From NCBI GenBank assembly GCA_018266915.1, contig JAFDZM010000084.1:1-60315 (forward strand): a DNA stretch of 60,315 nucleotides, read 5' to 3'. This stretch comes from Bacteroidota bacterium. Lineage in GTDB: Bacteria > Bacteroidota > Bacteroidia > Sphingobacteriales > Sphingobacteriaceae. Every line of letters starts with the position of its first letter. Within the stretch, counting starts at the first letter, position 1. Positions 9,325 to 18,216 of this stretch are shown one piece after another. Below the pieces are notes generated by a model. It ran no database searches, had not been told where the DNA came from, and saw only the letters and a list, made by a program, of their open reading frames with translations. The position numbers and the translations under genes were made by a program.

Positions 9325-9873
9325 TTGTCAAAAAATGTACCATTTTATAATGTGGATAACTAAATGGCTGTAAGTGAAACAGTTTCTTATAAAATATCAT
9401 AATTAACTGTTATTTAGGCTTTATGGAATAGTTATCTAAAGTAAAAATTGGGGATTTTTTTACACTTATCCACACTTTTGGAAAAAACGGGTTTAATTGG
9501 ATGTTTCTGGTCAATTCTCAATTCAATTTAAATTATTGAAGGCTAATTTGTTAGAGTAGCTGTATAACATAATTTATCTTAATAATTTTTAATGACCAAG
9601 CCTTGTTATTATTCAATTAATTCATTATGTTTAGATATATATTAACTATGAAGAAAAACTGCGATTATGCTGTGTCTGCCTCTGCCTGCAGATAAAAGTA
9701 TCTTTGATTGTTCGTTTTTCGGTGCTTAGGCCTTCATTAAAAATTTAGTTTAACTACTTGATTCTTAAAATCTTATTTGCGTCCCTTTATGCGGTATTAA
9801 AGGGCGGTTAGAAATTGGATTTTCTGAAACAAAAAGAAATATGCGACGTCTGATAATTATGAAAATATAAGTT
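9325..9873. other. AT-rich 549-bp gap with two DnaA boxes, no gene
   Basis: No ORF with coding character is visible here. The gap holds two perfect 9-mer DnaA boxes in opposite orientation: TGTGGATAA at 9351-9359 and TTATCCACA at 9466-9474, with a weaker TTATCTAAA-like site between them near 9432. The region is strongly AT-rich with runs of A and T. I see no tandem box array or AT-rich 13-mer series that would make it a convincing replication origin, and dnaA itself is not in the window. Confidence 0.45.
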
Positions 9874-10152
9874 ATGGTTAATCCTGTGAAATATCAACTG
9901 TATACAAAGGAGGGGGTGCGTTTAATTACGATTGACCCTGTTTACGAAGAAATTGCCGGCGGCGATTTGTTTGCTACAGGGCGCTATATTCTGAGCGAAG
10001 GGGATACAACCATTGGCGAGATACGTGTTGACGGTGACCTGGTTGAGTATGAATGGAATGGAAATACTGCATTGGCCGATGAAGATGTATACCAGATTGT
10101 TGATTTTATAAATGAGTATGATGAACCCGAACTTGCCGGGTATCTTGATTAA
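9874..10152 (+). CDS. Small acidic protein of unknown function
   Basis: A 92-residue acidic protein (start MVNPVKYQLYTKEG, end DEPELAGYLD). It has no signal peptide, membrane helix or cysteine. The alternating hydrophobic pattern in the first 65 residues suggests beta strands and the last 25 residues a helix. I do not recognise the family. It stands alone after the long AT-rich gap and 175 nt before the next gene. Confidence 0.55.
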   Translation: MVNPVKYQLYTKEGVRLITIDPVYEEIAGGDLFATGRYILSEGDTTIGEIRVDGDLVEYEWNGNTALADEDVYQIVDFINEYDEPELAGYLD

Positions 10153-10327
10153 ATGCCGGTTTATGACCCTGGCAACAATTTCTCATCTTATTTGATTTAC
10201 TCTATTAATATAGAGTGAATTACTTTTCAATATATTTTAAAAAGTTACATAATCTATTTAACATTTCCTTTCGGATTTAGATAGTTATTGTTACATTGGG
10301 CTTTCCAATTTCAACTGATCTAAATTT

Positions 10328-11449
10328 ATGGCCGAAACTTCCCCTAGATTTTTATCCCTGGATGTATTCCGAGGAATGACTATTTGTTTTATGATTATTG
10401 TTAATAACCCGGGCGGCGAAGCCTTTTGGCCGCTTAATCACGCTAAGTGGAACGGGTTTACTCCAACCGATCTTGTATTTCCTTCTTTTCTTTTTGCCGT
10501 AGGTAATGCCATGAGCTTTACAATGAAAAAGTTTCAGCAAATGGATAATTCGGCTGTATTACTAAAGATTTTTAAAAGAACATTCCTGATCTTTATTATC
10601 GGTTACCTGATGTATTGGTTCCCGTTCTTCAAGGTCGATCATGGGCAATGGTCGTTGGCGCCATTTTCACATACACGGGTTGTAGGTGTTTTGCAGCGTA
10701 TTGCTTTATGTTATTGTGCTGCATCATTGATGATCCATTATCTGCCTACCCGTTGGGTTTATATATTATCAGCATTCTTTTTGTTAGGGTACTGGATAGT
10801 TTTGCTCGTTTGTGGCGAACCAGGCGCTCAACTAACCATGACCGGTAATGCAGGCTTTTTCCTTGATAAATGGATATTAGGCGATGCACATATGTATCAT
10901 GGCGAGGGTATTGCTTTTGAACCGGAAGGTTTTTTAAGTACCATACCAGCTATTGTAAATGTTATTATCGGCTATTATGCCGGTAAGTTTATACAGGAAA
11001 AAGGGAAAGGATATGAAACAGTATCAAAGTTGTTATTAACCGGTTGCTTATTCATATTTATCGCTATTTGCTGGGATCCTGCATTCCCGATGAATAAAAA
11101 ACTATGGACGAGTTCATTCGTGTTTGTGACCACCGGCCTCGACCTGGTAATTATTTCCTTCCTGCTATATATTCTGGAAATACGTGCATGGAACAAAGGT
11201 AATTGGGCCAATTTCTTTACTGTAGTAGGAAAGAATCCGCTGCCTATTTATGTGCTTTCTGAAATCTTACTCATTATGCTGGCATGGATATCGGTAGGGG
11301 GTAAGGTGCTACCTGCTATGTGGACCTCGGCTTTCCAGGCTATTGCACCAGGAAAAATAGGTTCACTGTTATTTGCAATCAGCTTTATGCTGGTTTGCTG
11401 GGTGGTGGGCTACATTCTCGACAAAAAGAAAATTTACATCAGGGTGTAA
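10328..11449 (+). CDS. Membrane acyltransferase, DUF5009/HGSNAT-like
   Basis: A 373-residue integral membrane protein with about ten hydrophobic helices. The N-terminus has the family hallmark SLDVFRGMTICFMIIVNNPG, followed by HAKWNGFTPTDLVFPSFLFAVGNAM. This is the DUF5009/DUF1624 layout related to heparan-alpha-glucosaminide N-acetyltransferase, in which a histidine near the first loop takes part in acetyl transfer from cytoplasmic acetyl-CoA to an extracytoplasmic sugar. His38 in NHAKWNG is the candidate. Bacteroidota members often lie in glycan loci, but here the gene is isolated. The acceptor is unknown. A terminator follows. Confidence 0.85.
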   Translation: MAETSPRFLSLDVFRGMTICFMIIVNNPGGEAFWPLNHAKWNGFTPTDLVFPSFLFAVGNAMSFTMKKFQQMDNSAVLLKIFKRTFLIFIIGYLMYWFPFFKVDHGQWSLAPFSHTRVVGVLQRIALCYCAASLMIHYLPTRWVYILSAFFLLGYWIVLLVCGEPGAQLTMTGNAGFFLDKWILGDAHMYHGEGIAFEPEGFLSTIPAIVNVIIGYYAGKFIQEKGKGYETVSKLLLTGCLFIFIAICWDPAFPMNKKLWTSSFVFVTTGLDLVIISFLLYILEIRAWNKGNWANFFTVVGKNPLPIYVLSEILLIMLAWISVGGKVLPAMWTSAFQAIAPGKIGSLLFAISFMLVCWVVGYILDKKKIYIRV

Positions 11450-11489
11450 ATAAAGATAATCTATCTGAATCAACTAAATCTCAATCTCG

Positions 11490-11519
11490 GAAGGGCTCTG
11501 CAAATGCGGGCCCTTCTTT
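11490..11519 (+). terminator. Rho-independent terminator
   Basis: A stem GAAGGGC/GCCCTTC with a 12- to 13-nt loop is followed by TTTG, 40 nt after the acyltransferase stop codon. It separates that gene from the polyketide synthase gene. Confidence 0.65.
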
Positions 11520-11625
11520 GTTGGCGGCAACCAATGCCGGTTTTGCGTCGTAACTGTAACAGAAATACTTCACACAAAAACTATATTCCCTTTCGTTTTT
11601 TAATATATAATCACTAAAATAGAAT

Positions 11626-12681
11626 ATGCCATTTATAGCGTCAGTATCAAAAATAGACCTGCCTCACCGCATACCACAGCAGGAAGCCAAGGAACGGGCA
11701 AGGGCCATGTTTGCAGAAAACTTTCCGCAGGTCGACCGGCTGATACAGGCATTCGATAATACTGAAATAGTTACCCGCAATTTTTGCGAGCCGATAAGCT
11801 ATTACATCACCCCAAATACTTTTGAAGAGCGGAATGAAGAATATTTGCAAAAGGCGCTCATGTGGTCGGTAAAAGCGATTGAGAACTGTATCGAAGCTGC
11901 GCATATTGATAAAAGTGAGATAACGGATATTCTGTTCGTATCGACTACAGGTTTAGCTACGCCCAGCATCGATGCATTGATTATTAACCAGATGCGATTA
12001 AATCCGCATATTAACAGAATGCCGATATTTGGATTAGGTTGCGGTGGTGGCGTTTCGGGTATGGCTAAAGCGAATGCTTTGGCAAAAGCCAATCCCCATG
12101 CTGTTGTATTATTAGTAGCTGTTGAACTGTGCTCATTAACCCTACTCCGAAATGATTACAGCAAAAGTAATTTTATAGGTTCCAGTTTGTTTTCGGATGG
12201 CATCGCCGCTTGTATTATAATGGGAGATGGCCGATCTGGTGATAAAAAAGTAAAGTACCAGGCATCAAGCAGTAAATTGTATTATGACTCGCTTGAAGTT
12301 ATGGGCTGGGATTTTAAGGATACCGGCTTTAAAGTGCTATTCTCAAAAGATATCCCGACTTTTATAAATGAACATATACGGGATGATATCGACAACTTCC
12401 TCGCTGCACAGGGACTAAAATTAGGCGACATCAAAAATTTCATCTTTCATCCCGGAGGTAAAAAGGTATTGGATGCTTATAATGATGCTTTGCAACTGGA
12501 GGATGACTCTCTTCAGAAGACCCGTGCGGTAATGAATGATTACGGCAATATGTCGAGCGTGACAGTATTATATGTGCTTGAGAAATTCATGAACGAAGGT
12601 TTTGAAGATGGCTATGGATTGATGCTGGCCATGGGACCGGGTTTTTCGAGCGAGATGGTGCTTTTAAAGATGGAAAATTGA
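11626..12681 (+). CDS. Type III polyketide synthase
   Basis: A 351-residue chalcone-synthase-like enzyme of normal length. The catalytic triad can be placed: Cys139 in GLGCGGG, His275 in FHPGGKK and Asn308 in DYGNMSS. The C-terminal AMGPGFSSE motif is typical of the family. Bacterial relatives condense a fatty acyl starter with malonyl-CoA units to give alkylpyrones or alkylresorcinols. The methyltransferase gene begins 4 nt downstream, so the two are translationally linked and probably make a methylated alkylpyrone or alkylresorcinol, as the Bacillus subtilis BpsA/BpsB pair does. Starter and chain length cannot be read from the sequence. Confidence 0.93.
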   Translation: MPFIASVSKIDLPHRIPQQEAKERARAMFAENFPQVDRLIQAFDNTEIVTRNFCEPISYYITPNTFEERNEEYLQKALMWSVKAIENCIEAAHIDKSEITDILFVSTTGLATPSIDALIINQMRLNPHINRMPIFGLGCGGGVSGMAKANALAKANPHAVVLLVAVELCSLTLLRNDYSKSNFIGSSLFSDGIAACIIMGDGRSGDKKVKYQASSSKLYYDSLEVMGWDFKDTGFKVLFSKDIPTFINEHIRDDIDNFLAAQGLKLGDIKNFIFHPGGKKVLDAYNDALQLEDDSLQKTRAVMNDYGNMSSVTVLYVLEKFMNEGFEDGYGLMLAMGPGFSSEMVLLKMEN

Positions 12682-12685
12682 TATT

Positions 12686-13177
12686 ATGCTATTCATTGTT
12701 TTCATCATATTCCTTGTCGTTCAGCGTATGGCTGAGCTTTATATCTCCAAACGCAATGAAAGATGGCTGCTTTCACAAGGAGCGATCGAGTACGGTCGTG
12801 AGCACTACCCCTACATAGTTGCGTTGCATTCCTTATTTATTGTCTCCCTCATAGTGGAATACTATTTATCAGGCGGACAACCAATGAGTTATATCTTCTT
12901 GCTGCTTTTTATCTTATTGCTGACTTTCAAGTATTGGGTACTGAGCTCTCTTGGCTTATATTGGAATACAAAAATTTATCGTATACCGGGTGTAGTGGCC
13001 ATAAAAAGGGGCCCTTATAAATTATTTAAGCATCCGAATTATGTTGATGTTGTGTTAGAGATTGCTATTATTCCGCTGGTATTCCATCTGTATTATACCG
13101 CTTTAATTTTCAGCGTACTGAATGCAATCATGCTCTCGGTGAGGATAAGAGTCGAAAATAAAGTGTGGGCAGATTAA
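12686..13177 (+). CDS. ICMT-like membrane methyltransferase (BpsB-like)
   Basis: A 163-residue membrane protein with about four helices. The C-terminal part has the isoprenylcysteine carboxyl methyltransferase signature RGPYKLFKHPNYVDVVLE, in which the KHPNY segment helps bind S-adenosylmethionine. Its gene starts 4 nt after the type III polyketide synthase. In Bacillus the equivalent pair makes alkylpyrone methyl ethers, so the likely substrate is the polyketide product rather than a prenylated protein. Full length is usual for this small subfamily. A REP-like repeat follows. Confidence 0.85.
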   Translation: MLFIVFIIFLVVQRMAELYISKRNERWLLSQGAIEYGREHYPYIVALHSLFIVSLIVEYYLSGGQPMSYIFLLLFILLLTFKYWVLSSLGLYWNTKIYRIPGVVAIKRGPYKLFKHPNYVDVVLEIAIIPLVFHLYYTALIFSVLNAIMLSVRIRVENKVWAD

Positions 13178-13187
13178 ATGGCTCGTT

Positions 13188-13335
13188 GCTCCATAGGAGC
13201 ATAATGTTGGTAGAATAAAAAATATACAAAATAGCATGCCGTAGGTATGCAATGTTTATGTTCCTTACCTACGGCACGAAACCATTTCCTTTTTCTCATT
13301 TCTACCAACATTTGATCCCTGCGGGATTGGATTGT
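13188..13335. repeat. REP-like element with nested palindromes
   Basis: The gap between convergent genes holds a nested palindromic element. GCTCCATAGGAGC is at 13188-13200. A TGTTGGTAGAA/TTCTACCAACA inverted pair spans 13205-13310. Inside lie TGCCGTAGGTA and TACCTACGGCA, and GATCCCTGCGGGATTG follows at about 13313-13328. The short palindromic words share the pattern CCxTAGGnG with the element at 23406-23560. Such elements in Bacteroidota resemble the REP sequences mobilised by RAYT transposases; no RAYT gene is in the window. Confidence 0.65.
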
Positions 13336-13370
13336 TTGATATTTTGTACCGATCACATGTATCGAAATAC

Positions 13371-14114
13371 TTATTTCTTATCGCTCACTTTCTTTGATAC
13401 CCCATCCCAAAGCCGTTTGGATACTACTTTTTCAAGTACCTCCTGGCGGTAGTTGCGGCTGATGGGGATGCGGTTGCTTTGGATAAAAATCTCATTACCC
13501 TCGATGCCATTTATTTTATTGATGGCAACGATATAAGATTTGTGCACCCTTATAAATGAACGTTCATCGAGGTTTTCCTCCAAACTTTTGAGCGATAGCA
13601 TGGTGACGAATTTGCCTTTATCCGTGTAGATGTTCACATAGTTCTGCATGCCCTCTACATACAAGATGTCTTCAAAGGGTATCTTTTCATACTTGTTGCC
13701 GCATTTGATGAAGAAATAATCGTCATCATCTTTCGACTGTCCCAGTTCCCTATTCAACAACTTGTGGTAATCCCTTGCTTTAGCAGCCGCCTTAAAAAAG
13801 CGTTCAAAGGTGATGGGCTTAAGCAGGTAATCCAATACGTTCAGTTGAAATCCTTCCAATGCATAAGACGGATAGGCGGTAGTGATCACCACCATAGGTG
13901 GTTTCTGCATGATCTTCAGGAATTCGATGCCATTCATCTTCGGCATCTGGATATCCAGGAATATCAGGTCGACTTTCTGTTGATCGATCAGGTGTAATAA
14001 ATCCAACGGGTTTTCACCAACGCCGCACAGGTTCAGAAAATCAACTTCCCGCACATAGTTAGCCAGGCCTTCTCTCGCTAATGGTTCGTCATCGATGATT
14101 ACACAGTTGATCAT
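13371..14114 (-). CDS. LytTR-family response regulator
   Basis: A 247-residue response regulator. The receiver domain has the acidic pair in IIDDEPLA (residues 6-13), the phospho-acceptor Asp54 in IFLDIQMPKMNG, and a conserved Lys in DYLLKPI. The C-terminal LytTR DNA-binding domain starts near residue 140 (YFFIKCGNKYEKIPFEDILYVEG) and includes FIRVHKSYIVAINKI. It lies 3 nt downstream of the sensor kinase gene and is certainly its partner. The outer-membrane protein gene divergent from the kinase is a natural target candidate. Confidence 0.93.
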   Translation of the reverse strand: MINCVIIDDEPLAREGLANYVREVDFLNLCGVGENPLDLLHLIDQQKVDLIFLDIQMPKMNGIEFLKIMQKPPMVVITTAYPSYALEGFQLNVLDYLLKPITFERFFKAAAKARDYHKLLNRELGQSKDDDDYFFIKCGNKYEKIPFEDILYVEGMQNYVNIYTDKGKFVTMLSLKSLEENLDERSFIRVHKSYIVAINKINGIEGNEIFIQSNRIPISRNYRQEVLEKVVSKRLWDGVSKKVSDKK

Positions 14115-14117
14115 TTA

Positions 14118-15245
14118 TTAACTTATAAGTTGTACGGATGGATTGATAGTGATTGCAGTCAATTGCAGTTCAAGCTTGATTGAAAAACTATCAGCATTAT
14201 CCTGGATATCTAATTTGTATTGATCGGGGTAAACCAAATCCAGCCTGCGCTGCACATTTTTTAAACCGATTCCGCCATAGTTGACCACATCACGTGATTC
14301 GTTTTTGCCGGCGCTATTGCTAACCGTAAAACTAAGTTGTATTCCGGTTAATGATAGATCAATATTGATCCAGTTAGGTTCGGTTTTGTGCTTGGATACA
14401 TGCTTAAATGCATTTTCAACAAAAGTCATCAGAACAAAGGGTGCGATGCCAATGCCGGATGAATAGCCCTCATCGATATTGACATTGACTTGCAGATTAG
14501 GGTTTTGGCGCAGCTTTTCCAGTTCGATGAAGTTCTCCAGGTAAGTCACCTCCTTACTTAGTGGTATCTGCTCGTCATTACATTCATAAAGCTGGTGCCG
14601 CAATAACTCTGAAAATTTAGCCAGGGATGCCGAAGCCATATCCGGGTTTTTATGGATCAGGAAAAATATGGAGTTAATGCTATTGAACAAAAAATGCGGG
14701 TTGAACTGGTATTTCAAAAATTTCAACTCGGTTTCCAGCTTTTCCTTCTCCAGCGCTTGTTGTCGTCTTTGCGTTTCTATCCAGTTTTTGGTGAGCTTAA
14801 TGCTCATCCCCAGCGTAATTGCGGCTACTGTCGATTTTACCGGTTCCGTCTTGGCTGCATTATAGAAGCTATTCAAATCCCAGGTCATGCCCCACATTTT
14901 TTTTGCATTAGTACCGGCCAGCCAGGCGCTAACGAAATAGCCTGGTACGATCAGGAATGAAGAAGCGATAATGACCAATACCAGGAAAAAGATATACAAT
15001 CCATATTGCCCTTTTTGCAGGTAACGCGGAATGAGAAAATACAAATTGAAGTATACCGCAAAGGCCGGAAAAATGGTATAGAAGAAGGATTTAGCCCAGA
15101 GGACGGAAAAATACATTTCATGGGCAGCTTCATAAGCACTTCCGGTATATAGTGCCCAAAACACGTAGTTATACAACATCCAAAAAGGGATGTGATACAA
15201 CTTGTATCGGATAAACCAATGTTGTTTTGGTTGCAAATCGGGCAT
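14118..15245 (-). CDS. LytS-like sensor histidine kinase (His_kinase domain)
   Basis: A 375-residue membrane kinase. Three or four hydrophobic segments lie in residues 15-165 (IPFWMLYNYVFWALY, FFYTIFPAFAVYFNLYFLI, LYIFFLVLVIIASSFLIV). They are followed by a short coiled coil and the His_kinase motif FLKYQFNPHFLFNSINSIFF, whose HFLFN holds the phosphorylated histidine. The ATP-binding domain includes PFVLMTFVENAFKHVSKH and GGIGLKNVQRRLDLVYP. It has no large sensor domain, as is usual for Bacteroidota LytS relatives. The response regulator follows within 3 nt; a TonB-type protein is divergent. Confidence 0.92.
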   Translation of the reverse strand: MPDLQPKQHWFIRYKLYHIPFWMLYNYVFWALYTGSAYEAAHEMYFSVLWAKSFFYTIFPAFAVYFNLYFLIPRYLQKGQYGLYIFFLVLVIIASSFLIVPGYFVSAWLAGTNAKKMWGMTWDLNSFYNAAKTEPVKSTVAAITLGMSIKLTKNWIETQRRQQALEKEKLETELKFLKYQFNPHFLFNSINSIFFLIHKNPDMASASLAKFSELLRHQLYECNDEQIPLSKEVTYLENFIELEKLRQNPNLQVNVNIDEGYSSGIGIAPFVLMTFVENAFKHVSKHKTEPNWINIDLSLTGIQLSFTVSNSAGKNESRDVVNYGGIGLKNVQRRLDLVYPDQYKLDIQDNADSFSIKLELQLTAITINPSVQLIS

Positions 15246-15477
15246 TGTTAAAGGTAAGTCTATTTAACGGTATTTATAAAATGCACTATCTGAACGGAAC
15301 CAAATAATTGACCAACTGCATTTATGGAAGTATAATCTGTAAATGAGGTATTTTAATAATGATTTAAGTGCGTTTTTGACCAGTTTCTGCATGTAATCAA
15401 TTAAATATAGCACGTCGTCAATCCATTTTTGAGCTAATGGTAAGCAGATGTTCCTTTGGGTAAAACCAATGGATCAC

Positions 15478-17931
15478 ATGAAACAATTATTGCTTTGCCT
15501 GTTGCTGTCAATCATTTTCCAAACCACATTTGGACAGGTGACCGGGAAATTAACCGACCGAAATAACCAGGGCATACCGTTTGCCATGGTAGCCTTATTG
15601 AAAAGTACAGACAGCACCATTGTTAAATCAGCTTTGACCGACAATACGGGTGCATTTCAAATAGCAAATGTTGCTGATGGGAAGTATTTTGTGCGGATCA
15701 GCATGATGGGTTATCAGACTTACAAATCAACAAGCTTTGATTTGGATTCTGCCACTAAGCAAAAGGATTTAGGCACAATTACACTAAACAATGCCAGCAA
15801 AGAGCTTAGCGGTGTGGTGATCCGTGGCGACAAACCACAGGTACAACAAACAGCAGAAGGTGTAACAGTGAATGTGCAGAACAGTATCATGACACAGGGC
15901 AGCTCAGTTTTGGACGTATTGCAGCGTTCGCCGGGCGTTATCGTCGATCAGCATAACAATACTATTTCACTCAACGGAAAAACCGGCGTAATGGTGATGC
16001 TGGACGGACGGCTCATGCGTATGTCGATGGATCAATTGATCACCTTATTAAACAGTATAAGTGCCGATAATATCGATAAGATAGAATTGATGAATACGCC
16101 CCCGGCCAAGTATGACGCCGAAGGCAATGCCGGTATCATTAATATCGTCACCAAAAAGAGCAAAAAACGTGGGACAAATGGCTCCGTAACATTGAGCGGC
16201 GGTTACGGTATGTATGAAAAAGCCTCGGGAGGACTTAATATTAATCATAATACAGGCAAGGTCAACCTATACGGATCATTTTCCTATTGGCACAGTCACG
16301 ACTACGGCTACCTGTATGCGGCAGGCTCGGACGATGCAGCTATAGTAGGGGGGCACGAAGATTTCAGCTACACGGGTATCAGTAAGCCAATTTCTAATTT
16401 TGGAGATGGAACGGTGGGTGCAGACATAACGCTTGACACAGCAACCACCATCGGGGCCAGTGTTTATTATTGGGGTGGTGGCAATACCAATCTTCCTCAT
16501 AATTATGGTGATTACATTTTCCCGGATGCGCCTTCCCTTACTTTTAATTCTTTTTTTAATAACTCCAGTCACCTCGATAACGCCATTGCCAATTTGTACC
16601 TCGACAAACACCTGGCAGGGGGGCAGGCTATCCGCGCTGATTTGGATTATTTGTATTACAATACACGGTCACTGTCCAATTCTCAAAGTTCCCTAACCGA
16701 TAGCCTGGGTAACCCGGCTGGCAATTCCGGCAACCTTTTTTCACCCGTACAACGCGATTTTGGCAACACACGGATAAAGGTATTGATTGGGAAACTGGAT
16801 TATTCTAAGCAACTGAACAAGAAAATAAAGCTCGAAACCGGGGCCAAAGCGACTTATACCCGTACGGCAGCCAGTTCGGGTATCGAGGATTTGGAGAATG
16901 GTGTTTGGGTGCCCAACATCGTAGGATCGGCCAATAACTTTGTTACGTATGAAACTATTGATGCAGGTTACATGACTTTCAATATTCAGCTCGATTCGGC
17001 AACCAGTCTTATTGCAGGCGCCCGTTACGAGTATTCACATAATTATACCGACAAATCAGCTGATACCAATTATAGGGTAGATCGTAAATTGGGAAGGCTT
17101 TTTCCTTCGGTATTCTTTTCAAGAAAGCTGGGCGATAATTCATCCTGGCAAGCGTCCTATACTGAGCGTGTTACCCGGCCCTCATATAACGATTTGACTT
17201 CCTATGTTAGCTATAACAGCCCGACATCTGTTTTTACGGGCAATCCGCTATTGAAACCAACTATTACGCGTAACCTTAAATTCGGATATAATACCCATGG
17301 TTACCTGTTTTCCATATTGTTCAGCCGTGATGACAACCCTATTATAGGAATTCAGGGTATGCCGGGCCCGGTGAAAGGAGTGGTTTATCTACGCCCCGAA
17401 AATGGCGATTGGCAGAATTCAATTACCCTGCAAGCGATAATACCAATCAAAATTGCCAATTGGTGGGATATGAATTATACTTTTACAGGTGGATTAAGAC
17501 AATATAAGATATCATACACTCCGCAGCCATTTGAGAAAGCTTTTATGGCCGGGTCATTTAATTTCAGTGAGAATTTCAAACTGTCGGATGGCTTTTCAGC
17601 TGAGTTATCAGGCTATTACAATTCGCCCTCTTATAGTTCAAATTGGCATTCCTATAGTAATACAATTGTCAACCTTGGTGTGAAAAAGGAACTCGGTAAA
17701 GGGAGCTTAAAGCTATCAGTAGATGATATTTTTAGAGGTGCTATTTATAAAAGCGATATGGGTCTTCTGGGCACCGATGCTTTCAATAGCAAAGTACATG
17801 TGATTTATTCCGGTGAATCCAGGTCGGCGACCGTTTTTAAAATTTCTTATTATCGTCCGTTTGGTTCAACCAAAAACAAGAATCAGGAGAAAAGGGACAG
17901 CGGGGCAGGAGAGGAACGGAGCAGGTTGTAA
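15478..17931 (+). CDS. Outer-membrane beta-barrel protein, TonB-dependent receptor-like (OMP_b-brl_3)
   Basis: The likely start is MKQLLLCLLLS at 15478, which gives a clean signal peptide ending at TFGQ; ATG at 15448 would add ten polar residues and hide it. The mature protein begins with a carboxypeptidase-regulatory-like domain (about 25-105), continues with a plug-like region (VLDVLQRSPGVIVD, NTPPAKYDAEGNAGIINIVTKK) and ends in a large beta-barrel of the OMP_b-brl_3 family. It has an unusual charged tail after the last strand (KNKNQEKRDSGAGEERSRL). These proteins lack a SusD partner and their ligands are mostly unknown. The divergent LytS/LytTR genes, whose start lies about 230 nt away, may control it. 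Confidence 0.85.
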   Translation: MKQLLLCLLLSIIFQTTFGQVTGKLTDRNNQGIPFAMVALLKSTDSTIVKSALTDNTGAFQIANVADGKYFVRISMMGYQTYKSTSFDLDSATKQKDLGTITLNNASKELSGVVIRGDKPQVQQTAEGVTVNVQNSIMTQGSSVLDVLQRSPGVIVDQHNNTISLNGKTGVMVMLDGRLMRMSMDQLITLLNSISADNIDKIELMNTPPAKYDAEGNAGIINIVTKKSKKRGTNGSVTLSGGYGMYEKASGGLNINHNTGKVNLYGSFSYWHSHDYGYLYAAGSDDAAIVGGHEDFSYTGISKPISNFGDGTVGADITLDTATTIGASVYYWGGGNTNLPHNYGDYIFPDAPSLTFNSFFNNSSHLDNAIANLYLDKHLAGGQAIRADLDYLYYNTRSLSNSQSSLTDSLGNPAGNSGNLFSPVQRDFGNTRIKVLIGKLDYSKQLNKKIKLETGAKATYTRTAASSGIEDLENGVWVPNIVGSANNFVTYETIDAGYMTFNIQLDSATSLIAGARYEYSHNYTDKSADTNYRVDRKLGRLFPSVFFSRKLGDNSSWQASYTERVTRPSYNDLTSYVSYNSPTSVFTGNPLLKPTITRNLKFGYNTHGYLFSILFSRDDNPIIGIQGMPGPVKGVVYLRPENGDWQNSITLQAIIPIKIANWWDMNYTFTGGLRQYKISYTPQPFEKAFMAGSFNFSENFKLSDGFSAELSGYYNSPSYSSNWHSYSNTIVNLGVKKELGKGSLKLSVDDIFRGAIYKSDMGLLGTDAFNSKVHVIYSGESRSATVFKISYYRPFGSTKNKNQEKRDSGAGEERSRL

Positions 17932-17943
17932 GGGTATAGAATA

Positions 17944-17975
17944 AAAATCCCCGGCCATTCACTACCGGGGATTTT
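17944..17975. terminator. Strong terminator hairpin
   Basis: A perfect 11-bp stem (AAAATCCCCGG/CCGGGGATTTT) with a 10-nt loop starts 13 nt after the outer-membrane protein stop codon. The A and T ends of the stem make it usable in both directions. Confidence 0.8.
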
Positions 17976-18216
17976 AACCATTCTTCAAACCAATTAAAAA
18001 TATTTAATCTCTTATTTATTAACCACGTAGTTATACGAAGCCGTTTTAGAGAAGGTTATACTTTTTTGAAAAAAAATTGCTGTATTTAATTAAGGTGTTG
18101 AAAATCAATATATTAAATTGATTTGTTGAATGGTTTTATGTTTATTGCAAAATGCCTAAATACCCAACACCAATATTGATATAAACAATGTTGTATTTCG
18201 CAATACGAACTTTCTA

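Noticed and set aside
9325..9873. Replication origin in the AT-rich gap
   Set aside because: Only two perfect DnaA boxes and no box array, no dnaA gene and no skew data; kept as a DnaA-binding candidate only.
15448..15477. Start of the outer-membrane protein at 15448
   Set aside because: It would place ten polar residues before a clear signal peptide that begins at 15478.
16048..16696. Several 60-110-codon ORFs antisense to the outer-membrane protein gene
   Set aside because: They lack signals of their own, lie wholly in the opposite strand of a strongly supported gene and follow its codon pattern in complement.
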